Both the position numbers and the translations under genes were made by a program. The notes below the pieces were generated by a model. That model was not told the DNA's origin, made no database searches, and was given only the letters and a program-made list of their open reading frames with translations. Below are positions 36,846 through 45,629 of a DNA stretch of 64,000 bases, in pieces. Where the stretch lies: assembly GCA_020025915.1 (NCBI GenBank), contig JAHHRH010000001.1, forward strand, positions 1 to 64,000. The letters are read 5' to 3'. Position 1 is the first letter of the stretch; every line of letters begins with the position of its first letter. The DNA is from Sutterella sp. Its GTDB lineage: Bacteria > Pseudomonadota > Gammaproteobacteria > Burkholderiales > Burkholderiaceae_F.

Positions 36846-37661
36846 TTAGACCGCATCCTTATGCGGTTGGAGGCGAGCGGCTTCTTTTGCAAGACGAACG
36901 TATGCGGCGACGTCAAGAGTTTCAGCTCGACTGCCAGGATTGACGTCGGCACGCAGAATGGCCTCTTCATCGAGAATGGTTGAAAGTGCATTACGTAAAG
37001 TCTTACGGCGTTGCTGGAAGGCTAATGCGACCACTTGAGCAAACACTTCCATATCCACAGGTTCTAAGCTCTCAACGGGACGCGGCACCATGCGTACGAT
37101 GGAAGACGTTACCTTAGGTGGCGGAACAAAAGCGCCCGGCGGCACATCAAAGAGTTTGTGCATGACATAGCGATACTGCAACATGACACTCAGGCGACCG
37201 TAGACTTTGCTACCTGGTTCGGCGACCATACGGTCAACCACTTCACGTTGAAGCATGAAGTGCTGGTCAATCACACGATCAGCCGCGCTCATTAGTGCGA
37301 AAAGTAATGGCGAAGAAATGTTGTAAGGCAGATTGCCGATGATGCGCAGGCGCTTACCTTCGAGTACGGTAGCCCAATTTAATTTCAGGGCATCTGCTTC
37401 GATAAGGGTCAGCTCATCAGGCAAAAATTGTTCACGAAGGAACTGAGCAAGGTCTCTGTCAATTTCAACAGCTGTTTCATGGCGAGCCAAAGCAATGACT
37501 TCACGCGTTAAAGCAGCTTGGCCTGGACCAATTTCAACCAAGGCATCGCCCGGTTTTGGATCAATCCCACGGACAATGCGTTCGATCCAGTGGCGGTCAT
37601 GTAAGAAGTTTTGACCAAAACGTTTGCGGGCTTTGTGCCCTTCAAGCCATTCTTGTTTCAC
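36846..37661 (-). CDS. rsmA: 16S rRNA (adenine1518-N6/adenine1519-N6) dimethyltransferase
   Basis: 271 residues (KsgA). It has RKRFGQNFLHD at the N-terminus, SAM-binding VEIGPGQAALT, the adenine-methylase motif NLPYNISSPLL, and a C-terminal RRKTLRNAL. It dimethylates two adenines in helix 45 as a late 30S assembly checkpoint. It overlaps pdxA by 20 bp and is the last gene of lptD-surA-pdxA-rsmA, a widely conserved order. Confidence 0.97.
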   Translation of the reverse strand: MKQEWLEGHKARKRFGQNFLHDRHWIERIVRGIDPKPGDALVEIGPGQAALTREVIALARHETAVEIDRDLAQFLREQFLPDELTLIEADALKLNWATVLEGKRLRIIGNLPYNISSPLLFALMSAADRVIDQHFMLQREVVDRMVAEPGSKVYGRLSVMLQYRYVMHKLFDVPPGAFVPPPKVTSSIVRMVPRPVESLEPVDMEVFAQVVALAFQQRRKTLRNALSTILDEEAILRADVNPGSRAETLDVAAYVRLAKEAARLQPHKDAV

Positions 37662-38613
37662 GATTTTTGGAGAGGTAGTGTGCTAGTTTGAGAGCGGAGA
37701 TCATGCTACGTTCGTCAGCCTTGCTAGTGCCAGCAATATCTAACGCCGTCCCGTGATCAACGGATGTACGAATATAGGGTAGACCGAGTGTGACGTTCAC
37801 GCCGTCCTGGAATCCAACGTGCTTAAGCACAGGGAGTCCCTGGTCATGATACATACACAAGACGGCATCATATTGATCCCAATGGCCAGGGATGAAAGCT
37901 GTATCAGCAGGCACGGGGCCAATGACCTGCATACCTTTGGCTTGGGCACGCTGAAGCGCTGGTGTAATAGTTTCTACTTCTTCGCGACCAATATGTCCGT
38001 TTTCACCTGCATGAGGATTTAATCCCGTGACCAGAATGCGAGGCGAGGAAAAAGCATAATCGACTTTAAGTGCATGATGGAGCGTTTCTAAGACCTCGTC
38101 TAAGAGCGTTCCAGTAATCGCTGACGATAAGGCGGCAATGGGTAAATGCGTGGTTGCAAGTGCAACTTTCATTGCATCTGGACGCTCATTCGAGGTCAAC
38201 ATCATGACAACACGTTGTACGCCAGCTAAGTTCTGGAAAAACTCAGTGTGCCCAGTGAAAGGGATGCCTGATTCAATAATGATACTTTTTTGAACAGGAG
38301 CAGTGACAATGGCTGCCCACTGGTTTTCCATGGCACCGTAATGGGCTTGACGTAAAGTGTTAAGCACATACGTGGCATTACGAACGTCTAGTTGCCCAGG
38401 TAAAGCTGGCGCGTCTAAAGGGATGTCTAGAATGCGAATATGAGCGGGTAGCGGCCAGACAAACCCGAGACGGGAGGCTTCTTTTTCGAGAAGCGCTTGA
38501 CTACCAATGAGTACGATTGGATCGGTAATCGAAAGAGCAGCTTTTAAAGAAACCTCCGGACCGATGCCGGCAGGTTCACCCGTGGTAATGGCAACAGGCC
38601 GGCGGTCGATCAT
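37642..38613 (-). CDS. pdxA: 4-hydroxythreonine-4-phosphate dehydrogenase
   Basis: 323 residues. It opens AITTGEPAGIGPEV and includes the metal/substrate residues in FTGHTEFF, TGLNPHAGENGHIGREE, CMYHDQGLPVLK and SVDHGTALDIAG. It oxidises 4-phosphohydroxy-L-threonine in the DXP-dependent pyridoxal-phosphate pathway. The start codon shares one base with the surA stop (TAATG), so translation is coupled. Confidence 0.97.
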   Translation of the reverse strand: MIDRRPVAITTGEPAGIGPEVSLKAALSITDPIVLIGSQALLEKEASRLGFVWPLPAHIRILDIPLDAPALPGQLDVRNATYVLNTLRQAHYGAMENQWAAIVTAPVQKSIIIESGIPFTGHTEFFQNLAGVQRVVMMLTSNERPDAMKVALATTHLPIAALSSAITGTLLDEVLETLHHALKVDYAFSSPRILVTGLNPHAGENGHIGREEVETITPALQRAQAKGMQVIGPVPADTAFIPGHWDQYDAVLCMYHDQGLPVLKHVGFQDGVNVTLGLPYIRTSVDHGTALDIAGTSKADERSMISALKLAHYLSKNRETRMA

Positions 38614-39956
38614 TAGGAGTCTCCCTTGTCACGGATTTCGACGTAAGCGCGGTCACGTAACTCACGTTGCCAATTATAGGTAGCTTCGCCAAGTTTCTTT
38701 TCGCGAAGTTGTTGACGTGCCTGGATGCGCATACGTTGTGGATTGCCGTCTTTTTCGAGACGACGTTCCAACACCTGAATCAAATGGTAGCCGAACTGAG
38801 ACTTAATTGGTTCAGAGACTTGACCAGGCTTCAAGGCGTTCATAGCTTTTTCAAAGTCTGGCACTGTGTCGCCTGGTTGCAACCAGCCTAAGTCACCACC
38901 ACGGGTAGCGGTATTGTCTACCGAGTGGAGACGAGCCATTGTTGCAAAGTCGGTTTCGCCAGCATCAATACGGCGCTTGATGTCATTAAGACGATGCACA
39001 ACTTCACCTTCCGGGGTAAGGTCGCTGACCCACATCAGAATATGACGAGCATGGGTTTGTTCAACAGGGCCACCTGCTAACTTGTGTTGAACACCATCGC
39101 GCGTATCGACAACACGTACCACTTCCCAGGAAGTCTGATGTTTAACAACGTAGATACCAGGCTTTTTGCCAGCTTCTTTAAGCTTGTTGCTAATGACACT
39201 GGGTAAGGCTTGCAAAGCGCGCCAACCAAGGTCACCACCTTGAAGTGCATCAGGTAAGCGAGAGAAGGTGGCTGCGAGCGTTGCAAAATCTTCGCCAGCA
39301 CGTGCACGAGCAGCGATTTCTTCGGCCTGCTTCTGAAGCAATTCAGTGTTGTCTGGATTGTCGATCGGTAGAACGATGTGCTGAAGGTGGTATTCGGTCG
39401 TGTCAGAGCCAGTGAAGCCTGCTTTTTCAGCTAAGAAAGCATCAACTTCGCTTTCAGGAATTACGATCTTGGCATCGACTTCGCGTTCACGAAGACGTTG
39501 CGTCGTAATCTCGTCACGAATTTCTTCACGGAAAGCGCCAAAAGAGACACCGTCAGCAATCAGGCGTTGACGTAACTGATCAACCGATAAATTATTTTGA
39601 CGAGCGATTTGTTCAATCGATGCATTGACCATTTGGTCATCAATGCGGATCCCCGTTTCGCGAGCGCGTTGCATGATCGTACGTTCAGAGATCAAGCGCT
39701 CCAATACCTGAGCGCGCAACAAATCCATTGCAGGGAGCTGAATGTTTTGGCGGCGGAGGTTAAGAGCTACCACGTGGGTACGTTCTTGCAATTCACGTTC
39801 CGTAATGACGTCGTTATTAACAACGGCGACGATGCGGTCAAGTTCCATCGGTTGCACGGCCTGTGCCTGTACGTCCTGAGAAACCGGTTCAGCATATGTC
39901 GTGCCGAAAGCGACGACGCCCATCGTTAACACGGCAATAGTCTTAAGCTTATTCAT
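38613..39956 (-). CDS. surA: periplasmic chaperone/peptidyl-prolyl isomerase SurA
   Basis: 447 residues from ATG 39956. The longer frame to 40166 lies inside lptD and lacks a signal peptide. The chosen start gives MNKLKTIAVLTMGVVAFGTTYA, a clean signal peptide. The N-terminal chaperone domain (ELDRIVAVVNNDVITERE) is followed by two parvulin domains, each with a GGDLGW motif, and the C-terminal helix. It escorts outer-membrane proteins, including LptD encoded just upstream, to the BAM machinery. The start overlaps the lptD stop by 8 bp. Confidence 0.96.
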   Translation of the reverse strand: MNKLKTIAVLTMGVVAFGTTYAEPVSQDVQAQAVQPMELDRIVAVVNNDVITERELQERTHVVALNLRRQNIQLPAMDLLRAQVLERLISERTIMQRARETGIRIDDQMVNASIEQIARQNNLSVDQLRQRLIADGVSFGAFREEIRDEITTQRLREREVDAKIVIPESEVDAFLAEKAGFTGSDTTEYHLQHIVLPIDNPDNTELLQKQAEEIAARARAGEDFATLAATFSRLPDALQGGDLGWRALQALPSVISNKLKEAGKKPGIYVVKHQTSWEVVRVVDTRDGVQHKLAGGPVEQTHARHILMWVSDLTPEGEVVHRLNDIKRRIDAGETDFATMARLHSVDNTATRGGDLGWLQPGDTVPDFEKAMNALKPGQVSEPIKSQFGYHLIQVLERRLEKDGNPQRMRIQARQQLREKKLGEATYNWQRELRDRAYVEIRDKGDS

Positions 39957-42279
39957 AGTAATCGTACTGTCCAATTCTGTCAGGGACTTGGGTAGTGGTC
40001 TGGTAACCCTTAATATTGCGCTTGAGTTCTGCAAGCGGACTTGTTCCCATACTACCCAAACCATTGAGCTCGAGTTGTAAGAAGAAGTTCGATTCTTCGC
40101 TGTTGGAGGCCGTGGTGTAGCGCTGGGTTGCAAAGCGCAAGGTCCAGCAATCGTGGAGATATTCAACCCCAGCGATCATTTCAATCGGCTTCTTCTGCAA
40201 CAGAGAATAGTTGTAGCGGAGGATACCGAAGAGGCGTTCTGTTAGCGGCCACTGAACGGCAAAGTCCACCTGTTTAATGTAGTCGTTGTTGTAATTCGTG
40301 AAGTCTTGGTTCTGCGAGTAGTTGTAGCGATAGTACAAGCCAATGAGCGACATGGGCTTTGGTTGCCAACGAACTCCAGCCGCGACCTTTTCAAAGCGAT
40401 GACGCGCTGAAGAATACTGGCCACTCACATCGGCGGTTAAGCTTCGCGTTAAGCGAGCACCAACACTGGCGAGTAAGTCACTTCGGACTTCTTCTGTGCG
40501 TGTTGCATCAGGTCCCAAGTTGTACTTGCCATTGGTATTAGGCACGTAAAAACTCACGCGCTGATCAGAGAAATAACGACGCTGACCGATGCTTGCACGG
40601 AAAAGTTCTAAACCAGAGGCCTGATCAAAGTAACGCGTAGACAACACGGTGGTGAGTTGGTTTGTTTCACTCACGCGGTCATAGCCAGAGAAAAGATTTT
40701 CGCTAAAGAGTGTGGCGAAATTGAGATCCGCGATACTGGTATCAAAAACAGGGAGGTTTTTCTGGTTGCGATACGGTACCCACGCATAATAAATGCGCGG
40801 TTCAAGGGTTTGATAAGCGGCGCGCCCAAGCCAAGTGGTGTCACGTTCAAAGACCAAACCGCTATCGACACTAAGCATCGGGACCGTGCGGTGAGGATCT
40901 TTTTCATTGAACGTTGCTTTATCTCTGTCAGATAGGTCACGAAGCTGATACCACGTGCCTAAGAACGTTGCCTTCGGAACGACAAACCAACCAGCGCCAC
41001 GGAAGGGGTAAGATGCGCTTTGTTCGAATACAAAGCGATCCCCGTTCACCATGGAAGGGCTTTCAAAGCGAGTGGCATCGAGCGTTGTGTTGAGTTCAAA
41101 ACCCTTCCAATTGCCGTTATAGCCATTGAAGACGATTTGAGGAACACGTTCGTACGGCTTGGTAGAGTGAATGCCGTTCACATTTAACGTCTGATTTTTT
41201 TGGACGTTAATCGCGGTATTCCAATAGGTTTCGTCGTAACGAATAGAGTAGTCTTGCGGCAAAACGGTTTCGGAAGACTCACGAATATTGCCCGAAAAGT
41301 CCGTGATGAATTCGTCATCAGAAACGCGATTGTAATTGATGCGAGCGCTTAAGCGGTCTTTGCGATATTGAGAGTCGATGTGAATACTCGAGCGATTCTC
41401 TTTGGTTATACGGTCATCAGGAAGGTAGTTGTAATCAACCACTGTAGAGAAATCGTTGTAAAGGAAGCGAGCTTCTGTATCCAACATAACGCCACGTTTA
41501 GACATCACGCGAGGTGTGAGCGTTAAGTCGTAGTTAGGGGCAATGTTGAAGTAGTACGGAATGGTCAAATCAAGACCACGCGTGGAGCTCATTCCGTAAG
41601 TCGGCACCAAAAAACCAGAACGACGTTCTTGACTGATCGGGAATGCGAACCAAGGCGTTCCGATAACGGGTAAGCCCATAAAGTTGAGTACAGCGCCTGT
41701 ACCGCTCGCCGTTTGATCGTATTCGTCGATTTCGAGCTTATTCAAGGTAATGAACCAAGCTTCGTCGTCACGTTTACAGGTCGTGATTTTCGCGTCATCA
41801 AAGGTTGTCGTGTCACCAGACAAAAAGCGAATATTTTTCGCGCAACCACGTAAGTTACGCGGTGCGTATTCGTAGTCGGCGTCGTTCATGTCCCCAGTGC
41901 GCTGGGTGATCTTGAAACGCATGGACGGCCCGGAGAAGGTAGCGCCGAGGCGAGAAATTTTGGCATTGCCTTCGGCTTGCACTTCATCGGTAGCCTGCGT
42001 ATAGGTGATACGATCCCCTTTAAGAACAGCGCCAGCACGTCGAATTTCAGCTTGACCGTATAAATGTAATTGTTCTTCAGGATTCCCTTCAATTCGATCA
42101 GCGGAGACAAAGCTCACAGAGTCTGTTTCTGGCATGGCACGAGAAGGATCCAAAGCAATGACAGACTCTAAAGCCACACGATTGTTGGATTGAGTAGCCA
42201 TTGCAGGGATACTGTAAGCCATTGCGGCAACCGCTAAGCTCACGCTAATTGTGATCGGTCGAATAAGCGGAAATGACAT
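39949..42279 (-). CDS. lptD: LPS-assembly protein LptD
   Basis: 776 residues. A signal peptide (ISVSLAVAAMAYSIPAMA) is followed by the OstA/LptA-like jellyroll (about 50-190, with EGNPEEQLHLYGQAEIRRAG and TYTQATDEVQAEGNAKI) and a long C-terminal barrel rich in alternating aromatic strands. Cysteines occur near residues 140-155 and 735, so an inter-domain disulfide as in E. coli is possible. With LptE it inserts LPS in the outer leaflet. It heads the minus-strand operon and is divergent from amgK. The leader carries a GCCTGA/TCAGGC inverted repeat of unknown meaning. Confidence 0.95.
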   Translation of the reverse strand: MSFPLIRPITISVSLAVAAMAYSIPAMATQSNNRVALESVIALDPSRAMPETDSVSFVSADRIEGNPEEQLHLYGQAEIRRAGAVLKGDRITYTQATDEVQAEGNAKISRLGATFSGPSMRFKITQRTGDMNDADYEYAPRNLRGCAKNIRFLSGDTTTFDDAKITTCKRDDEAWFITLNKLEIDEYDQTASGTGAVLNFMGLPVIGTPWFAFPISQERRSGFLVPTYGMSSTRGLDLTIPYYFNIAPNYDLTLTPRVMSKRGVMLDTEARFLYNDFSTVVDYNYLPDDRITKENRSSIHIDSQYRKDRLSARINYNRVSDDEFITDFSGNIRESSETVLPQDYSIRYDETYWNTAINVQKNQTLNVNGIHSTKPYERVPQIVFNGYNGNWKGFELNTTLDATRFESPSMVNGDRFVFEQSASYPFRGAGWFVVPKATFLGTWYQLRDLSDRDKATFNEKDPHRTVPMLSVDSGLVFERDTTWLGRAAYQTLEPRIYYAWVPYRNQKNLPVFDTSIADLNFATLFSENLFSGYDRVSETNQLTTVLSTRYFDQASGLELFRASIGQRRYFSDQRVSFYVPNTNGKYNLGPDATRTEEVRSDLLASVGARLTRSLTADVSGQYSSARHRFEKVAAGVRWQPKPMSLIGLYYRYNYSQNQDFTNYNNDYIKQVDFAVQWPLTERLFGILRYNYSLLQKKPIEMIAGVEYLHDCWTLRFATQRYTTASNSEESNFFLQLELNGLGSMGTSPLAELKRNIKGYQTTTQVPDRIGQYDYYE

Positions 42280-42432
42280 GAATAAACCGGGGAAAGTGAC
42301 AGCCTGAGGTCAGGCCTTATAGAATGACGGCAAAATAATTAAAAGATTATAAAGCCCCTCATCATGGCAGAGTGCCTGAGTCGAGGGAAAATCATCTCTG
42401 ATGCCGATATGGATCTTGGATAAAAGGAATTT

Positions 42433-43458
42433 ATGACGATGACCGCACAGAATGACAATGCGTTTTTTGATCAATGGTTGCAATCGTTGGCACCTCAGTA
42501 TGGGCTCGATCTTTCGACGAAGACCCGAGCTGGTGCGGACGCGGGATTTCGCTCTTATCACCGAATTACAGCGGCTGATGGGAAAACATATATCGCAATG
42601 AACGCTGACGGGGAAACGCAAGCGAGTTTTGATGCCTTTCTCAAGATTGATCGCCTGATGCGTGACGAGGCTGGTCTAAATGCGCCCGAGATTTTCGCAA
42701 CGGCTTCAGATCATCGTTTTATGTTGCTCTCAGATTTAGGTCGTGAAACATATTTGGATGTCTTAACCGAAGAAAACGCTGGTGTCTTGATGGATAAGGC
42801 AACCACGGCATTGGTGGCATGGCAGAAAATTTCTCGCCCTGGTGTGTTGCCGCCTTATAACCGCGAGGTGTTGCAACGTGAGATTGATCTATTCACGGAA
42901 TGGTATGTGGCACGACATCGTGGTGTGACATGGAACGAAACGCAACAAAAGTGGTGGAAGATGGCCACGAATGCGATTCTAGATAACAATTGTCGCGAAC
43001 CCTTAGTGTTTGTCCATCGAGACTTCATGCCGCGCAACTTAATGGTCTCGGGGCCTATGCCGGGTATTTTGGATTTCCAGGATGCTTTGTATGGTCCGTT
43101 GAGCTATGACATTGCTTCTTTGATGCGTGATGCGTTCATTTCCTGGGGTGAAAGCTTCGTCCTTGATGTGACCATCCGATATTGGGAAAAGGCCCGCAAG
43201 GCGGGGCTGCCTGTTTCAGAGGATTTTGGTAATTTCTATCGTGATGTGGAATTCATGGGGGTTCAACGTCATTTGAAAGTGTTGGGTATTTTTGCCCGAT
43301 TGAATTATCGCGATGGTAAGCCTAAGTATCTGGAAGATACGCCGCGATTTATCGATTATGTCCGCAAGACGTCTCGTCGTTATATTCAGTTGTCGCCGTT
43401 GACGCATCTGATTAACGAGCTGGAAGGCTCTGACGTTCAAGTGGGTTACACCTTCTAA
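42433..43458 (+). CDS. amgK: N-acetylmuramate/N-acetylglucosamine kinase (AmgK)
   Basis: 341 residues of the aminoglycoside phosphotransferase-like kinase fold. It has the catalytic loop VHRDFMPRNLMV (HxDxxxxN) and the metal-binding GILDFQDALYGP. SD-like AAAAGGAA lies just upstream. Divergence from lptD and pairing with a murU-type nucleotidyltransferase 30 bp downstream match the AmgK-MurU peptidoglycan recycling pair known from Pseudomonas. It phosphorylates MurNAc at C1. The function is inferred from the family and gene order. Confidence 0.88.
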   Translation: MTMTAQNDNAFFDQWLQSLAPQYGLDLSTKTRAGADAGFRSYHRITAADGKTYIAMNADGETQASFDAFLKIDRLMRDEAGLNAPEIFATASDHRFMLLSDLGRETYLDVLTEENAGVLMDKATTALVAWQKISRPGVLPPYNREVLQREIDLFTEWYVARHRGVTWNETQQKWWKMATNAILDNNCREPLVFVHRDFMPRNLMVSGPMPGILDFQDALYGPLSYDIASLMRDAFISWGESFVLDVTIRYWEKARKAGLPVSEDFGNFYRDVEFMGVQRHLKVLGIFARLNYRDGKPKYLEDTPRFIDYVRKTSRRYIQLSPLTHLINELEGSDVQVGYTF

Positions 43459-43488
43459 TCGAGTGCTAATAAAAAAGGACATCCTCTT

Positions 43489-44184
43489 ATGCGTGCATTG
43501 ATTTTTGCTGCTGGTGAGGGTCGACGTATGCGTCCATTGACGCTGACGACCCCAAAGCCTCTTGTGAAAGTTGGCGGTGTACCGATGGTTGTACGTCAAA
43601 TTGAAGCACTCAAGGTTGCTGGTATTCAAGACATAGTCTTGAATGTGGCATACCATAGCGCACAAATCATGAATGCATTGGGGGACGGAAGTCGATTTGG
43701 CGTACGTCTTCATTATTCCGTAGAAGGGCAGTGTGTAGAAGACGCTTTGGAAACGTTGGGCGGTATTGCAAAAGCACTCCCTTTGTTGGCAGCTGATGGT
43801 GACGCGGCTTTTGTCGCGGTCGCTTCAGATATCGTGACAGATTTTGATTACTCGACATTGATCCGCCGAGGCGAAGCATTTGAAGCAGATCAATTGGATG
43901 CTCATTTGGTGTTGGTGCCTAATCCTGCATATCACGTTCAAGGGGATATGACGCTCGATGCTCAACGCTTAGTTAGACCAATGCCTAAGACGCATACATT
44001 TTCTAGCTTGGGGGTTTACCGTACGTGTTTATTTGGGCATGTAGAACCCGTCAAGGCGAAACTCTTTCCGTGGCTATGGGCTGTTTGTGAGCAGGGGAGA
44101 GTCTCTGGAGAGTGTTATGACGGACGCTGGTTAAATGTGGGCGATGCCAACGAATTACGCATTGCTGAGTCTCTGTTTGGCTAA
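43489..44184 (+). CDS. murU: N-acetylmuramate alpha-1-phosphate uridylyltransferase (MurU)
   Basis: 231 residues. The sugar nucleotidyltransferase signature GEGRRMRPLTLTTPKPLVKV starts near residue 9. Metal-binding Asp in VAVASDIVTDFDYS and the C-terminal WLNVGDANELRIAE follow. It turns MurNAc-1-phosphate into UDP-MurNAc, bypassing MurA and so fosfomycin. The paired kinase is immediately upstream. An AAGGA site lies 10 bp before the ATG. Confidence 0.88.
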   Translation: MRALIFAAGEGRRMRPLTLTTPKPLVKVGGVPMVVRQIEALKVAGIQDIVLNVAYHSAQIMNALGDGSRFGVRLHYSVEGQCVEDALETLGGIAKALPLLAADGDAAFVAVASDIVTDFDYSTLIRRGEAFEADQLDAHLVLVPNPAYHVQGDMTLDAQRLVRPMPKTHTFSSLGVYRTCLFGHVEPVKAKLFPWLWAVCEQGRVSGECYDGRWLNVGDANELRIAESLFG

Positions 44185-44270
44185 TTGATCTAATTCCGAG
44201 AGAGAGAACATCGAAGACGTTAAAATACGGCTGACGTTTGATTGAGCCTATTCTTAGTGGCGAATAAATC

Positions 44271-45236
44271 GTGAAATTAGGATCCTATACCGTTGACGTG
44301 CCTGTGATGTTGGCCCCTATGGCAGGGATGAGTGACTTGCCCTATCGCGAAGTATGCCGAATGTTTGGGGCAGGCTATGCAGTGGGTGAAATGACAACAA
44401 GTAAGCCTGAATTCCGATCAAGTCGTAAAAGTGCCACTCGTTGGGCTTGTGATGAGGAATCGGGGTTACGTGTTGTCCAGTTGCTTGGTGCTGATCCTCA
44501 AATGATGGCTGATGCTGCGCATTATGCTCAAGACTCTGGTGCGCAAGTTGTCGATGTCAATATGGGGTGTCCTGCGAAGAAAGTGTTGCAAACGGCATGC
44601 GGCAGTGCTTTGATGAAGGATGAAGCACTGGTTGCGAAGATTTTGTCGGCAGTTGTTGCTGCGGTAAATATTCCAGTTACGTTGAAAATTCGAACAGGAT
44701 GGGATCAAGATCATCGAAATGCAGAGACGATTGCTCGCATAGCGCAAAGCGAAGGGATTTCTATGCTCGTTGTCCACGGACGCACAAGAGCTGATGGTTT
44801 TCGAGGTCACGCAGAATATGAAACAATTCGTCGTGTTAAGGAGGCGGTGAATATTCCAGTGATCGCTAATGGCGATATTAATTCAGGGGCGAAAGCTGTC
44901 GCCGTGATGAAGCAGACGGGGGCCGATGGTGTCATGATCGGTCGGGCTTCTTATGGCAATCCATGGATATTTAATGAGGTTTGTGCCGCTTTGGGATGGG
45001 GAACTTTATTGCCGAAACCCTCACTTCGAGAAAAGCAACGGGTTATAAATCTGCACATGCAGCGACATTTTGACTATTATGGCGAAGCAAGAGGTGTGGT
45101 GACATTTCGCAAGCATCTGAATCATTATCTTTGTGGATTAGATGGTAGCGAAATGCTTCTAAAGGCTCTTATGACGAAACAAGGGGTTAAAGACCTGGCA
45201 GAATGTCTTAACCTCTATTTCGAAAGGGTTTCATAA
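44271..45236 (+). CDS. dusB: tRNA-dihydrouridine synthase B
   Basis: 321 residues from GTG 44271. A TIM-barrel flavoenzyme: LAPMAGMSDLPYR, the MGCPAKKV loop with adjacent catalytic Cys in TACGSAL, LKIRTGW, VHGRTR, and the FMN phosphate-binding IANGDI and MIGRASYGNPWI. It reduces uridine in the tRNA D-loop. fis follows 1 bp after the stop; the dusB-fis operon is classic in proteobacteria. Confidence 0.96.
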   Translation: MKLGSYTVDVPVMLAPMAGMSDLPYREVCRMFGAGYAVGEMTTSKPEFRSSRKSATRWACDEESGLRVVQLLGADPQMMADAAHYAQDSGAQVVDVNMGCPAKKVLQTACGSALMKDEALVAKILSAVVAAVNIPVTLKIRTGWDQDHRNAETIARIAQSEGISMLVVHGRTRADGFRGHAEYETIRRVKEAVNIPVIANGDINSGAKAVAVMKQTGADGVMIGRASYGNPWIFNEVCAALGWGTLLPKPSLREKQRVINLHMQRHFDYYGEARGVVTFRKHLNHYLCGLDGSEMLLKALMTKQGVKDLAECLNLYFERVS

Positions 45237-45237
45237 C

Positions 45238-45609
45238 ATGTCATACGAGCGTGAACTGAAGAAACCTGGTGACGCGATTCAGATGAGACGACAAGGTCGT
45301 CCAAGAAAAAAGGTCGAGATCACCTATGGTTCTATTGATCCCGAGACTGTTTGGTCTGCAATGGAGTGTGATGAACCGAGCTTGCTAGATAAAGCTGTAG
45401 TTGCTCAATTGAATCAATATTTCACACAGCTTGAAGGCTCTCAACCGCTTCCTTTGTATCCACTTGTCGTCTCCGCCGCAGAACGTTCGTTGCTGGTTTA
45501 TGTGATGACATTGTGTCGAAACAACCAAACTGAAGCTGCAAAATTACTTGGTATTAACCGAAATACCCTACACAAGAAACTAGTTGAACATAGGCTTGTG
45601 AACGGGTAA
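45238..45609 (+). CDS. fis: Fis-family DNA-binding protein
   Basis: 123 residues, about 25 longer than E. coli Fis (98). The C-terminal helix-turn-helix is well conserved (LCRNNQTEAAKLLGINRNTLHKKL). The core dimerisation helices precede it (LLDKAVVAQLNQYFTQLEG). The extra N-terminus is basic and includes MRRQGRPRKKVEI, an AT-hook-like GRPRKK motif. It is co-transcribed with dusB and, 20 bp on, purH. Fis is a nucleoid protein and growth-phase regulator; whether the AT-hook-like segment binds DNA is open. Confidence 0.92.
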   Translation: MSYERELKKPGDAIQMRRQGRPRKKVEITYGSIDPETVWSAMECDEPSLLDKAVVAQLNQYFTQLEGSQPLPLYPLVVSAAERSLLVYVMTLCRNNQTEAAKLLGINRNTLHKKLVEHRLVNG

Positions 45610-45629
45610 TTTTCAAAAGGAAATAAGCA

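Noticed and set aside
39957..40166. Extended N-terminus for surA inside lptD
   Set aside because: The internal ATG at 39956 gives a proper signal peptide; the extension reads lptD in another frame and would block secretion.
42300..42320. GCCTGA/TCAGGC inverted repeat in the lptD leader
   Set aside because: Short, with a 2-nt centre and no T-tract or known operator match; too little to call a feature.
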